Source: Lutibacter sp.
GTDB taxonomy: Bacteria; Bacteroidota; Bacteroidia; Flavobacteriales; Flavobacteriaceae
NCBI RefSeq assembly: GCF_021647475.1
Contig: NZ_JAKIUR010000002.1
Location: 30,978-94,977, forward strand
DNA length: 64,000 bases
Direction: 5' to 3'
In this document: piece by piece, positions 27,061 to 36,491 of the stretch
Layout of the letters: the number at the start of each line of letters is the position of its first letter
Numbering within the stretch: position 1 is the stretch's first letter
Position numbers and translations under genes: made by a program
The notes under the pieces: model-generated
The model's database searches: none
The model's input: the letters and a program-made list of their open reading frames with translations, nothing else
What the model was told of the DNA's origin: nothing

Positions 27061-27206
27061 TACGTCACTTCGAGTGATTTTCGATAGAAAATTGTACCGA
27101 GAAGTCTTTTTACATAAGTTCTCGATACAATTTTACTAAGAATTCCATTCTTAATAAAACCACTCGTATTGACGAAATTTTATTAAAAATGTAAAACGAG
27201 TGATAA
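27061..27206. repeat. Divergent relative of the dispersed hairpin repeat
   Basis: CGTCACTTCGAGTGATTTTC, TTGTACCGAGAAG, TTCTCGATACAATTTT and ACTCGTATTGACGAAATTTT occur in the same order as in longer copies, ending with AAAACGAGT. The central GCCTTTTTAGGC block is replaced. The outer arms CGTCA...TGACG can pair. Confidence 0.65.
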
Positions 27207-27213
27207 ATATTAA

Positions 27214-28026
27214 CTAGTTTACAATTAATTTTCGTGTGGCAATTTTATTATCTTCTTTAACACGAAGTACATAAATTCCTTGGTTTAAATTAGAAACATC
27301 AATAGTTTCATTAGCTTTAACCGTTTTACTATATACTTGTTTGCCAATCATAGAGTAAATTTCTACTTGTTTATTAGCTCCGTTATTAGTAGTAATTACA
27401 AATTTACCGTTGCTCACTGGGTTTGGATACATTGCAAAACCTGCTATTTGGTTTTTTACAATACCTAAAGTAAAATCATTTATAGTTCCAGGTGTTCCTT
27501 TGTCTCCAGAACCAAATACAGTAACGGCAGCTGACCAATTTGATCCTGTATCATTATCAACTGAATTATATTTATTTGTTGACAACTCCATACTAGCTCC
27601 ATTTGGGTCAGGAAAAGTTGCTCCATTATCCCAATCAACTTCATCAATAGTTGTTCCTATTGCGTCCACTAGTAATAATTCATCAGAACTATTCCCTAAA
27701 GTAATTCCTGAGTAGGTATAATTTGACGTAAACCCTCCATTAACTGCAGTGTCTCCATTTTTTGCAAAAACAGCATACCCATTTGCTGGAACCACTACTG
27801 ATGATGAAATTATATGAGAATCCGTTCCTAAATCTTTAATAGTCCATCCATTCATATCAATTGAAGAAGCAGTAGTGTTATACACTTCAAAATATTCACC
27901 ATTAGCATCCGATACAGCACTTGGATTCTGCATAATTTCTGTAATTATTATATCTCCTACATTCACTTGCCCAAAGCTAATAGCGGTTATAAAAAAAGTA
28001 ATCAATAAAATGTAAAGTTGTTTCAT
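27214..28026 (-). CDS. Lamin-tail domain protein with T9SS sorting domain
   Basis: A 270-residue secreted protein. The start is the ATG at 28026, giving a signal peptide (AISFGQ). A lamin-tail domain (about 22-150: VGDIIITEIMQNPSA, GEYFEVYNT, NGWTIKDLG) is followed by a type A T9SS C-terminal domain (about 195-270: MYPNPVSNGKF, GIYVLRV, RKLIVN). The protein should cross the outer membrane through the T9SS and be surface-attached or released. Lamin-tail domains in bacteria accompany secreted nucleases or adhesins; alone, no activity can be assigned. Confidence 0.88.
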   Translation of the reverse strand: MKQLYILLITFFITAISFGQVNVGDIIITEIMQNPSAVSDANGEYFEVYNTTASSIDMNGWTIKDLGTDSHIISSSVVVPANGYAVFAKNGDTAVNGGFTSNYTYSGITLGNSSDELLLVDAIGTTIDEVDWDNGATFPDPNGASMELSTNKYNSVDNDTGSNWSAAVTVFGSGDKGTPGTINDFTLGIVKNQIAGFAMYPNPVSNGKFVITTNNGANKQVEIYSMIGKQVYSKTVKANETIDVSNLNQGIYVLRVKEDNKIATRKLIVN

Positions 28027-28260
28027 AGTTTTTAGTTTTAAAGTTTTTAAAATAATTATTATCAAAATTATCAAATAAAAACTACAAAAAATAGCTATTA
28101 ACGTTATAATTATAAAATTATTGCATTAATTTAACAAGTGGTAGTTAAACTTTAACAAACTGTAAGGCTAAGGTTATGTAATTGTTATTTTATCACCAAG
28201 AAATAATTATAAAACCATGTTTTAACAATTATTGATTACTTTTGAAAACAGTATAATTTA

Positions 28261-28434
28261 TTGTTCATTTTGAGTTTTTAAATTTACTGTTACGTTAGTT
28301 CGAGTAATTTTTGATAAAAAATGGTATCGAGAACATCTATTTTTAAATAAAAAAGCTATTCTCGATACTAATTTTAAGCCTAAAAAGGCTAAAATTTACT
28401 CAAATTGACGAAATTTTATCATAATGCACAACAG
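28261..28434. repeat. Dispersed hairpin repeat, copy D
   Basis: The copy opens TTGTTCATTTTGAGTTTTTA (degenerate end) and contains GTTCGAGTAATTTTTGATAA, TATCGAGAAC, TTCTCGATACTAATTTTAAG and AGCCTAAAAAGGCT. It ends ATCATAATGCACAAC, 19 bp before the start codon of the response regulator. The rest of the gap 28027-28260 shows nothing clear. Confidence 0.8.
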
Positions 28435-28452
28435 ATACAATATAATACGTAT

Positions 28453-29151
28453 ATGAAAAATTCTGATATTAAAATATTATTAGTTGATGATGAACCAGAT
28501 ATTTTAGAAATTGTAGGCTACAATTTAAAAAATGAAGGTTACCAAATATTTACTACTAAAAATGGAGCTGAAGCGGTTAAAGTTGCTAAAAAAATAATTC
28601 CGCATTTAATTATTTTAGATATTATGATGCCTAAAATGGATGGCATTGAAGCCTGTGAAAAAATTAGACATACTAAAGGTTTGGAACATGTTTTAATCAC
28701 CTTTTTTACTGCTCGTGGTGAAGATTATTCTCAAGTAGCCGGTTATAACGTTGGTGCTGACGATTATATTACCAAACCTATAAAACCAAAAGTATTAGTT
28801 AGTAAAATTAAAGCGTTACTTAGGCGTATTAAAATTGAAAAAACAATAGAAACTGATGAAAAAATTAAAATTGGAAATATTGTTATTGATCGAGAAGAAT
28901 ATGTGGTTATAAAAGATGGAACCAAACTTTCGTTACCTAAAAAAGAATTTGAATTATTTTCACTTTTAGCTTCAAAACCTGGTAAAGTTTTTAAACGCGA
29001 TGATATTTTAGATAAGGTTTGGGGAAATGAAGTGGTTGTTGGTGGCAGAACTATTGATGTGCACATTAGAAAACTACGAGAAAAAATTGGCGACAACAAC
29101 TTTAAAACCGTAAAAGGTGTTGGTTATAAATTTATAATTAATGAAGATTAA
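28453..29151 (+). CDS. PhoB/OmpR-type response regulator
   Basis: A 232-residue two-component regulator. The receiver domain (1-120) has the acidic pair in VDDEPD, the phosphorylated Asp in ILDIMMPKMDG (D56), and K in TKPIKPK. The DNA-binding winged helix (about 135-230) has GRTIDVHIRKLREKIG as recognition region. The ATG at 28453 is chosen; an upstream in-frame ATG lies inside hairpin repeat D and would add 16 unrelated residues. It overlaps the kinase gene by 11 bases. Confidence 0.92.
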   Translation: MKNSDIKILLVDDEPDILEIVGYNLKNEGYQIFTTKNGAEAVKVAKKIIPHLIILDIMMPKMDGIEACEKIRHTKGLEHVLITFFTARGEDYSQVAGYNVGADDYITKPIKPKVLVSKIKALLRRIKIEKTIETDEKIKIGNIVIDREEYVVIKDGTKLSLPKKEFELFSLLASKPGKVFKRDDILDKVWGNEVVVGGRTIDVHIRKLREKIGDNNFKTVKGVGYKFIINED

Positions 29152-30190
29152 AAAAACATACGCTTTTGCATTTAAATCATCCATATATCTGGCATTTTTC
29201 TCTGCATTATTGTTTTTTATTATTGATTTTTATTTTTTAAAAACTCCTTTAACATTAAAATCAATAGGTGTATTTTTTATTATTTTCTTTTTTTTATCAT
29301 TTTTAATAATTCAATATAGAATAGAAAAGTTTATTTATCAGCGTATTAAAAAAATATACAATGATGTTTCTATTTTAGATGCTTCCGATTTAAATAAAAC
29401 TTCTATTACTTCTGATATGGATTCGCTTTCAAGAGATGTTGAAAAATTTGCTAAAAACAAACAAGCTCAAATTCAAAGTTTAAATCTTAGAGAAAATTAT
29501 AGAAAAGAATTTTTAGGAAATGTTTCTCATGAACTTAAAACTCCGCTCTTTACCGTTCAAGGTTATTTATTAACCCTTGCAGATGGTGCTTTAAACGATA
29601 AATTAATTAGAGAAAAATACGTGCAACGAGCCAATAAAGGTGTTGAACGATTAATTGCTATTGTAAAAGATTTAGATTTAATTTCAAAACTAGAATCATC
29701 AGATTTAACGTTAAACAAACAACCTTTTAATAGTATTGCACTAATTCAGGGAGTTTTTGAACTGCTTGAAATGAAAGCAAAAAAACGTGATATTTCAATG
29801 CTTTTTGATAAAATTTATGAATTTCCTGTTATGGTTATTGGTGATATAGAGCGTATAGAGCAAGTTTTAACTAACTTACTTGTAAACTCTATTAAATATG
29901 GAAAGTCTGGAGGAACAACCATTGTATCCGTATCACCATACCAACAAAATAAAGTGTTAATTAAAATTGCTGATGACGGAGAAGGTATTAAAAAAGAAGA
30001 TCAAGCGAGGTTGTTTGAACGTTTTTATAGAGTAGATAAAAGTCGCTCTCGCGAACAAGGTGGTTCTGGTTTAGGATTGGCTATTGTTAAACACATTGTT
30101 GAAGCTCATAACGAATCAATTTTTGTAAAAAGTAATTACAAAAAAGGGTCAGAATTTTCATTTACGCTCGAAAAAGCTGAAATATTCTAA
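29141..30190 (+). CDS. PhoR-type sensor histidine kinase
   Basis: A 349-residue inner-membrane kinase with two helices (about 10-30 and 38-58) and almost no periplasmic loop. The HisKA domain carries the phosphoacceptor in NVSHELKTP (H130), and HATPase_c has N-box (LTNLLVNSIKYG), DDGEGI and GSGLGLAIV motifs. It lacks a large sensor domain, like many flavobacterial PhoR homologues. It overlaps its response regulator upstream and converges with the glycosyltransferase with a 33-base overlap. Confidence 0.92.
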   Translation: MKIKKTYAFAFKSSIYLAFFSALLFFIIDFYFLKTPLTLKSIGVFFIIFFFLSFLIIQYRIEKFIYQRIKKIYNDVSILDASDLNKTSITSDMDSLSRDVEKFAKNKQAQIQSLNLRENYRKEFLGNVSHELKTPLFTVQGYLLTLADGALNDKLIREKYVQRANKGVERLIAIVKDLDLISKLESSDLTLNKQPFNSIALIQGVFELLEMKAKKRDISMLFDKIYEFPVMVIGDIERIEQVLTNLLVNSIKYGKSGGTTIVSVSPYQQNKVLIKIADDGEGIKKEDQARLFERFYRVDKSRSREQGGSGLGLAIVKHIVEAHNESIFVKSNYKKGSEFSFTLEKAEIF

Positions 30191-31201
30191 AGGAAAAATC
30201 GTGGAATAATTTCCAAATTTTCCTATATCATTCAAATTTTTTATATCAGAAAATTTTATTTTATGTTGCTTAAAAAAAGGAATATGACGTTTTCTAAATA
30301 AATATGCTGCCAAATATTCTTGCTCAAATTGTCCTAGGGTTGGCACAAACAAAACATTTGCATTTAACACCGCCAAATCCATAATAGTTGAATATCCTGA
30401 ACGTGCAATAATTAATTTACTCGCTATTATTATTTTTTCAAGATCTGTTCCTAACAAATAGTTTATCACTTTAAAATTAGCTGGAGTTTTAATTTCTGAA
30501 TTATCCATTACACCTCTAACCAAAACTACGTTTCCTTTAAAATTTGAAAGCTCTTTTAGTATTTTATTTTCAAATAGCGTTCTTTGAGGTTCAACTCCTG
30601 ATAACAATACTAATATATCGTGTTTTTTTGAGCTCGTTTGAGGTTTAAATCTGCTTAAAATCCCAATGTGTTTTATCTTAATATTTTTGAGTTTTACAGC
30701 TGATAATTTACCCGATAAACTAAAATCTGAAGCAACATCTGGAATCCAACATTCATCAAATTTTTTAATAATATATTGATGAATTTTAGAAGTAATCCAA
30801 GTTGTATTTCCTGATAAAACTTTTAATTGATGCGTTATAAATACTGAAGGAATTTTTTTTGAATATACTCCAAATCTGTTATCCGAAATAACACCTGAAA
30901 TGGTTTCTTTTTCAATTAAGTCTGCAACTAATTTTTTTTCTTTTATAATCGCTTTAATTATTGAAGGAGTTTTTAATAGCAAATGAAATTTAAAAAGGGT
31001 TGCCTTTTTAGCGTAATTAATGTTATAACTTGGTAATTTAAAAAATTGAAGGTTAGGAAATTCTCTTTTTAGGAATTCTAAAGCAATACCGTCACTTGCA
31101 ATGACAGGAGTATAATTCGCTTTAATTAAAGCGTTAATTATTGGAATACAGCGAGTTGCGTGTCCTAATCCCCAATTTAACGGAGCGACAAGAATTTTTT
31201 T
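30158..31201 (-). CDS. Glycosyltransferase (GT-B-like), start codon uncertain
   Basis: The frame encodes about 347 residues beginning KKILVAPLNWGLGHATR, the normal N-terminus of this flavobacterial glycosyltransferase family. Further landmarks are PSVFITHQL, LVLLSGVEPQR, and the donor-site-like ARSGYSTIMDLA. The conserved N-terminus is preceded directly by an in-frame stop shared with purD (31202-31204) and then AAA AAA ATT; there is no ATG, GTG or TTG until residue 73. Either translation starts at a non-standard codon such as ATT (31193-31195), or a base has been lost or gained in the A9 run. Acceptor and sugar are unknown. Confidence 0.75.
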   Translation of the reverse strand, partial: KKILVAPLNWGLGHATRCIPIINALIKANYTPVIASDGIALEFLKREFPNLQFFKLPSYNINYAKKATLFKFHLLLKTPSIIKAIIKEKKLVADLIEKETISGVISDNRFGVYSKKIPSVFITHQLKVLSGNTTWITSKIHQYIIKKFDECWIPDVASDFSLSGKLSAVKLKNIKIKHIGILSRFKPQTSSKKHDILVLLSGVEPQRTLFENKILKELSNFKGNVVLVRGVMDNSEIKTPANFKVINYLLGTDLEKIIIASKLIIARSGYSTIMDLAVLNANVLFVPTLGQFEQEYLAAYLFRKRHIPFFKQHKIKFSDIKNLNDIGKFGNYSTIFPLEYFSFFERK

Positions 31202-32473
31202 TTACAAGTCAAAACCAATATCTTTTCTAAAGTTCATTTTTTCAAAACTAATTTTTTCTACATTTTGATACGATTTTTTTAAGGCATCTTTAAAATTTTC
31301 ACCATAAGAAGTAACTGCTAAAACTCGTCCTCCATTGGTTATAATTTTATCATTCTTATTAGCTGTTCCTGCTTGAAAAACAATTGAATTTTCAATGGCA
31401 TCAATTCCTTTAATAATTTTCCCTTTTTCATAAGCTTCAGGATAACCTCCAGAAACTAGCATTACCGTAGCTGCACTTTCTTTATAAAATTCTATTTTTT
31501 TAGTATTTAATTTATGTTCTCCTGTGGCAATAAATAATTCTAATAAATCACTTTTAATTCTTGGAATTACAACTTCGGTTTCAGGATCGCCCATTCTGCA
31601 ATTGTATTCAATAACTTTAGGCTCATTATTCACCATAATCAATCCGAAAAAGATAAATCCTTGATACGGAATTTCATCTTTTTTCAACCCTTCAATAGTA
31701 GGAATAATTACTTGCTTTTCAACTTTTTCTAAAAATTCTTTTGATGCAAATGGCACAGGAGAAATAGCTCCCATTCCTCCAGTATTTAAACCGGTATCGC
31801 CTTCACCAATTCTTTTATAATCTTTGGCATTTGGCAAATTCACATAATTGATTCCATCCGTAAGCACAAAACAGCTTAGTTCAATTCCGTCTAAAAATTC
31901 TTCAATAACTACTTTAGCACTTGCTTTACCAAATTTTTGATTGGATAGCATTTCTTTTAATTCATTTTTAGCTTCTTGTAAAATTTTTAAAATAAGTACG
32001 CCTTTACCTGCTGCCAAACCATCTGCTTTAAGCACATAAGGAGCATTTAAAGATTCTAAAAAAGTATATCCTTCTGCTAAACTATCCGCAGTAAAACTTT
32101 TGTATTTTGCAGTAGGAATTTGATGTTTAATCATAAATTTTTTAGCAAATTCTTTACTTCCTTCTAATTGAGCTGCTTTTTTCTGTGGACCAATTACCAT
32201 TACATCCTTCAACATTTCATCTGCCAAAAAATAATCATGAATTCCTAAAACCAAAGGATCTTCTGGCCCAACAATAACTAGTGAAATATTATTACTGATT
32301 ACTGCTTGTTTTACTTCATTAAAGTCTGTGGGTTGAATATTTAAATTTCTCCCAACCTCAGCAGTTCCTGCATTACCTGGTGCTATAAATAATTTATTCA
32401 ATAAATTACTTTGATTTAATTTCCAAGCAATTGCATGTTCTCTCCCTCCTGATCCTAAAATTAAAACATTCAT
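31202..32473 (-). CDS. purD: Phosphoribosylamine-glycine ligase
   Basis: A 423-residue ATP-grasp enzyme. The N-terminus MNVLILGSGGREHAIAWKL and the blocks KADGLAAGKGV, GGMGAISPVP and EYNCRMGDPETEV are diagnostic of PurD, which joins glycine to phosphoribosylamine in the second step of purine synthesis. It is isolated from other pur genes and lies in a minus-strand block with a sugar transferase (16 bp upstream end) and the glycosyltransferase, whose frame follows immediately after its stop. Confidence 0.95.
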   Translation of the reverse strand: MNVLILGSGGREHAIAWKLNQSNLLNKLFIAPGNAGTAEVGRNLNIQPTDFNEVKQAVISNNISLVIVGPEDPLVLGIHDYFLADEMLKDVMVIGPQKKAAQLEGSKEFAKKFMIKHQIPTAKYKSFTADSLAEGYTFLESLNAPYVLKADGLAAGKGVLILKILQEAKNELKEMLSNQKFGKASAKVVIEEFLDGIELSCFVLTDGINYVNLPNAKDYKRIGEGDTGLNTGGMGAISPVPFASKEFLEKVEKQVIIPTIEGLKKDEIPYQGFIFFGLIMVNNEPKVIEYNCRMGDPETEVVIPRIKSDLLELFIATGEHKLNTKKIEFYKESAATVMLVSGGYPEAYEKGKIIKGIDAIENSIVFQAGTANKNDKIITNGGRVLAVTSYGENFKDALKKSYQNVEKISFEKMNFRKDIGFDL

Positions 32474-32489
32474 ATTTTTAGTAAATTAT

Positions 32490-33068
32490 TTATTTTCCTG
32501 TTCCTTTAAAAACTACTTTTATAGTAGCAAAAATAACTTTTAAATCGGTCCAATAGTTTAAATTATCTAAATAAATTAAATCGTACCTCGCTCTTTTTAA
32601 CATTTGCGATAAATTATCTGCATAGCCGTATTTTACCTGTCCTAATGATGTAATTCCTGGTTTTAGCTGTTGCATTTGCTTGTACTTTGGCATTTTTGCA
32701 ATTACTTTATCTAAAAATTGTTGCCGTTCTGGTCTTGGTCCAACAATGCTCATTTCACCTAAAAACACGTTTATAAACTGTGGAAATTCATCAATTCTAT
32801 AAGTTCGCATAAATTTACCGAATTTAGTAATTCTATGTTGTTCTTCCAGAGATAAAAGCGGATCGTTTGTTGGAGGAATTCCTTTCATACTTTTAAATTT
32901 ATAAATAGTAAAAGGCTTTCCAAATTGTCCAACTCGTTCTTGGGTGAAAAATGTTTTTTCGCCAGATTCTAAAAAATTTATGATAGCAATTAAGGGAATT
33001 AACCAACTTAACACAAAAACACAAACTAATATAGAAAATAAGATATCAAAAATACGTTTACCAAGCAT
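32490..33068 (-). CDS. Bacterial sugar transferase (initiating phosphoglycosyltransferase)
   Basis: A 192-residue short-type phosphoglycosyltransferase of the EpsL/PglC kind. There is one N-terminal reentrant hydrophobic segment (about 8-35), the catalytic acidic pair region in GKFMRTYRIDEFPQFINV and the LSIVGPRPERQQFL block. These enzymes move a sugar-1-phosphate to undecaprenyl phosphate to start capsule, O-antigen or glycoprotein glycan synthesis. No large polysaccharide cluster is in the window, so it may serve protein O-glycosylation or surface glycan made elsewhere. Confidence 0.9.
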   Translation of the reverse strand: MLGKRIFDILFSILVCVFVLSWLIPLIAIINFLESGEKTFFTQERVGQFGKPFTIYKFKSMKGIPPTNDPLLSLEEQHRITKFGKFMRTYRIDEFPQFINVFLGEMSIVGPRPERQQFLDKVIAKMPKYKQMQQLKPGITSLGQVKYGYADNLSQMLKRARYDLIYLDNLNYWTDLKVIFATIKVVFKGTGK

Positions 33069-33098
33069 AAAACTATTTTAAAATAATTGCTATTTTAT

Positions 33099-34790
33099 TT
33101 AAAAAATTTGTTCTAATATTTTTTCAGTAATCACATAAGTTGGCAAAACTCCTGTAGTTCCTAAACCTCCTGAAGCTAATGTACTCCCCGTTTTTAATGG
33201 ATTATCAGATGCATAATACGCATATCGTACTTTTACTTTACTTGAAATATTTCCTCTAATTTTTGATGCTGCTTGTATCGCTTTTTGATAATGCACACCT
33301 TCCATTTCTAAACCTATTACTTTCCAAGTAGAATTATGAAAAAAGTTTAAAATATCTTTATTTTGAAGTGATGTTCCTAAAACCGTAATCATAGAACCTG
33401 AATAAACTTTAACTCCACAGCCATCAAACATTCTTTTTTTAAGTCGATTTTTAAATGGATAATTGTCGGCGGTACCTTCAAAAATATGTGAAGTAGGAAT
33501 CATAATATCTCCTTTATCTCCATCTAAAATACCTGCTTTTCCCATTATTGAAATGGATTTCACATTTAAATGATGCTTTTTGTTTTTATCACAAACGTAA
33601 GGTTTTAAAAGCTCATCCATAGTTTCATAAGCTTGTTCACCAAAAGCATAATCCATAACAATTACTACAGGTTTATCTTCATTTTCTAATACATTTTCAA
33701 ATTCAAACTGAGTTTTAGAAATGGTAATTTTTTCAGTATCAATAATTTGAACATTGATGTTAGTTCCTGAAGTATCTTTTATATAGGTGAGTCCATTTTT
33801 TGAAGCATATTCTTTAACTTGTTTTCGCAAATTTTCATTTTCATTGTGACTTAAGGTTTCAAAAATGGCAATATTATTATTTTTATCTACAAGATTTGGC
33901 AATACTATTGGTGCATAAATAGAATTCATTACGCTATGCATATTTGCACTAATAATATGAATTGGACGTTTTAATAAATTTTGTTTCTCAAGTTCTTGTT
34001 TAATGTTATTAGCCCAAATTTCACCATAAATATGATGACCAATTCGTTCTCTAAGTACTGGGCTAAAAGTTATAGTTCTTTTTAAATTTTTAGTTTTTTC
34101 GTTAATGGCTACATAGCCTAACCAATAAATAATTTGAAAAAACCGATCAGGATTATTTTTTTCACTTAAACTGGTATGGGTTTCCTGAACTTCACTAAAA
34201 GACCTTCCTAAAATAGTTGCTAAATATGCTAACATTATATCTCGTTCATCATGAGATAATTTTTTATTATAAAGTACAATTTCTTCTAGCTTTAGCCATT
34301 CTCTAATAACTTCTTCTTCTTCACCATTTATAAGTACTTTATTCGCAATTTTATAAGATTCAATTAGCAAAAAAGTAAGATGTGTTAAAATATCATATAT
34401 TTCTGATCTTCCACGAGTTACCTCAATATTCATTTGATCTTTATCAATTCGAAAACAAATTCTTCTTCTTTTTTCTGGAATTATAGGTTTAAAATGAGAA
34501 TTTGAATAGCCTTCATCTGCGGTTAAATTAATAAATCGGCATTCTTCAATACCTTGAGGTAATCTTTCAATAACATATAACAAGCCATTTAATTCTACTT
34601 TTTCTTCGGCAATTGAACCATAAATTTCTGGTCGCAATAACAAAAGTGCTTCACGCAAGGCTTCCCCTGAAACGCCAACAGGTTTGTAAAACCCTCTGCT
34701 AAATAAGTGACGCATTGAAATATATAAACGCTCAATGGCGTTAGATGATTCTTGAGCTCGTGTTCTTCCTTTTATTTTTATATTTTGCAT
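33099..34790 (-). CDS. Conserved Bacteroidetes protein, DUF6909-like, phosphorylase-like C-terminus
   Basis: A 563-residue soluble protein with no signal peptide. I believe it belongs to the uncharacterised DUF6909 family, but this is from memory of the N-terminal segment (NAIERLYISMRHLFSRGFY). Residues 1-230 look helical. The C-terminal half reads like a nucleoside phosphorylase: HIISANMHSVMNSI, VVIVMDYAFGEQAYE, and near the end VIGLEMEGVHY, which matches the EMEG motif binding ribose in the PNP/UDP superfamily. It lies 31 bp upstream of the sugar transferase gene. Enzymatic function is an inference. Confidence 0.7.
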   Translation of the reverse strand: MQNIKIKGRTRAQESSNAIERLYISMRHLFSRGFYKPVGVSGEALREALLLLRPEIYGSIAEEKVELNGLLYVIERLPQGIEECRFINLTADEGYSNSHFKPIIPEKRRRICFRIDKDQMNIEVTRGRSEIYDILTHLTFLLIESYKIANKVLINGEEEEVIREWLKLEEIVLYNKKLSHDERDIMLAYLATILGRSFSEVQETHTSLSEKNNPDRFFQIIYWLGYVAINEKTKNLKRTITFSPVLRERIGHHIYGEIWANNIKQELEKQNLLKRPIHIISANMHSVMNSIYAPIVLPNLVDKNNNIAIFETLSHNENENLRKQVKEYASKNGLTYIKDTSGTNINVQIIDTEKITISKTQFEFENVLENEDKPVVIVMDYAFGEQAYETMDELLKPYVCDKNKKHHLNVKSISIMGKAGILDGDKGDIMIPTSHIFEGTADNYPFKNRLKKRMFDGCGVKVYSGSMITVLGTSLQNKDILNFFHNSTWKVIGLEMEGVHYQKAIQAASKIRGNISSKVKVRYAYYASDNPLKTGSTLASGGLGTTGVLPTYVITEKILEQIF

Positions 34791-34844
34791 ATGCTTATTT
34801 TAATTTTCAAAGATACAATATCTTCATTTATTGTTTATTACTGT

Positions 34845-36491
34845 TTATTCTAATATTTTTTGATATTGTTTAGGGTTGTTTAAAACGGAAACTGCTTTTG
34901 CAATAGTGATATCGTATTTTGTTTTGTGCTCAAAAACACCTTCATTATAATAATATCGTTGTATAATTTCTTCTTCTAATTTTTCAATAATTGCCATTTT
35001 ATCTTTGGTTAACTCCTTAATTTTTCCGTTGTAAATAGTAGTTAAAACTTGATTGTAACTTTTTGATAAATTAATATTTAAATTATCTTTTTTTACTTGT
35101 TTTTTTACTTTTAATAAGATTTTTTCTGTTTCAGATTTAAATTCTTTTTGATGCGTTTTTAAAAAGGAAATCAAATTTTGAAAATCAGTAGTATTCAACT
35201 TAAATTGTTTTGGTTTTTTAATAGATTTATGATGGTAAAAATATTGTGTAACATAATTAAAAAAAGCTTCTGAATTAAAAAGAAGTTTTGTGGTTTTTGT
35301 CAATTTTGCTTTATCTAATGTAACATCTGGTTGAATTCCGCCACCGCCAAAAACAGTTCTATTATGTTCTGTTTTAAAGGTTAACCTTCCTGCATCAGAA
35401 AACTTAGGGACATTTCCTTTATCATCTCTATTGGTATAATCTAATTCCTGAATGCAACGTCCGCTTGGCGTGTAATATTTTGCAATGGTTAATTTCATTT
35501 GTGTTCCATAAGGCAATTTTCTATAGCGTTGCACAAGCCCTTTTCCAAAAGATCGAGTGCCAATAATAACAGCTCTATCATAATCTTGCAACGATCCTGC
35601 AACTATTTCAGATGCTGAAGCTGAGTGATTATTCACTAAAATTACTAATGGAATTTTAATGTCTATTGGTTCTCTATTTGTTTTAAAGGTTTCACTCCAC
35701 TTAACTGTTTTTGCCTTGGTAGTAACTACAATTTTATCTTTAGGAATAAAAAAATTAGAGATTTTTACGGCTTCATTTAACAAACCTCCTGGATTATTTC
35801 TAACATCTAAAATTAATTGTTGCATGCCTTGATCTTTTAAATCAAGCATGGCTTTTTTTACTTCTGAAGCTGCTTTTTGATTAAATTTTGTAAAAGAAAT
35901 ATAACCGATAGTTTTAGTTACCATAGTGTAATACGGAACAGGATTTATAGTTATTTTTTCACGAGTTAATGAAATATCAAAAGTTTTATTTTGACGTTCA
36001 ATTTGAAGCTTTATTTCAGTGTTTGGTAAACCATTTAATAAGCTAAGTACTCCTTCTTTATCAAAATCTTTTACTTGCATATTATTGATTTTCAATATTT
36101 TATCACCTAATTTAAGATTAGCTTTTTGAGCTGGAGAATTTTTAATAATATTTTTAATAATAATGGTTTTATTTTTATATGTTGCTCCCACGCCAATACC
36201 TCCAAATTCTCCCATCGCATTAATTCTGGCATCTTCAACACCTTGCTCATCATAATAACGCGTATAAGGATCTAAATTTTTAAGCATATTATCAATAGCA
36301 TTATTAGTTAATTTTGCAGGATTTACCTCATCTACATAATGCATGTTTAATTCTTTAAAAAGCGTAGTGTAAATATCTATTTGTTTGGCAATCTCAAAAA
36401 AATTAGATTGATAACCAACACTAACAAAAAGTGAAATTATAATTACAACCCCAATTCCTATTTTCTTAAATTTTTTTTTCATTTTCTTCAA
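34845..36491 (-). CDS. S41 family carboxy-terminal processing protease (second copy)
   Basis: A 548-residue protease with an N-terminal signal anchor (about 11-27), a PDZ domain (about 93-170) and the S41 core. The catalytic Ser/Lys dyad is SASASE (S292) and FGKG (K317), again 25 residues apart. It is a paralogue of the protease at 3856-5481. The start overlaps the rnpA end by 26 bases, so the two are co-transcribed. Confidence 0.92.
   Translation of the reverse strand: MKKMKKKFKKIGIGVVIIISLFVSVGYQSNFFEIAKQIDIYTTLFKELNMHYVDEVNPAKLTNNAIDNMLKNLDPYTRYYDEQGVEDARINAMGEFGGIGVGATYKNKTIIIKNIIKNSPAQKANLKLGDKILKINNMQVKDFDKEGVLSLLNGLPNTEIKLQIERQNKTFDISLTREKITINPVPYYTMVTKTIGYISFTKFNQKAASEVKKAMLDLKDQGMQQLILDVRNNPGGLLNEAVKISNFFIPKDKIVVTTKAKTVKWSETFKTNREPIDIKIPLVILVNNHSASASEIVAGSLQDYDRAVIIGTRSFGKGLVQRYRKLPYGTQMKLTIAKYYTPSGRCIQELDYTNRDDKGNVPKFSDAGRLTFKTEHNRTVFGGGGIQPDVTLDKAKLTKTTKLLFNSEAFFNYVTQYFYHHKSIKKPKQFKLNTTDFQNLISFLKTHQKEFKSETEKILLKVKKQVKKDNLNINLSKSYNQVLTTIYNGKIKELTKDKMAIIEKLEEEIIQRYYYNEGVFEHKTKYDITIAKAVSVLNNPKQYQKILE

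Noticed and set aside
27214..28026. Calling the lamin-tail protein a nuclease
   Set aside because: No nuclease domain or catalytic motif accompanies the lamin-tail and sorting domains.
28405..28452. Upstream ATG as start of the response regulator
   Set aside because: The extra 16 codons lie in hairpin repeat D; receiver domains start at the later ATG (28453).
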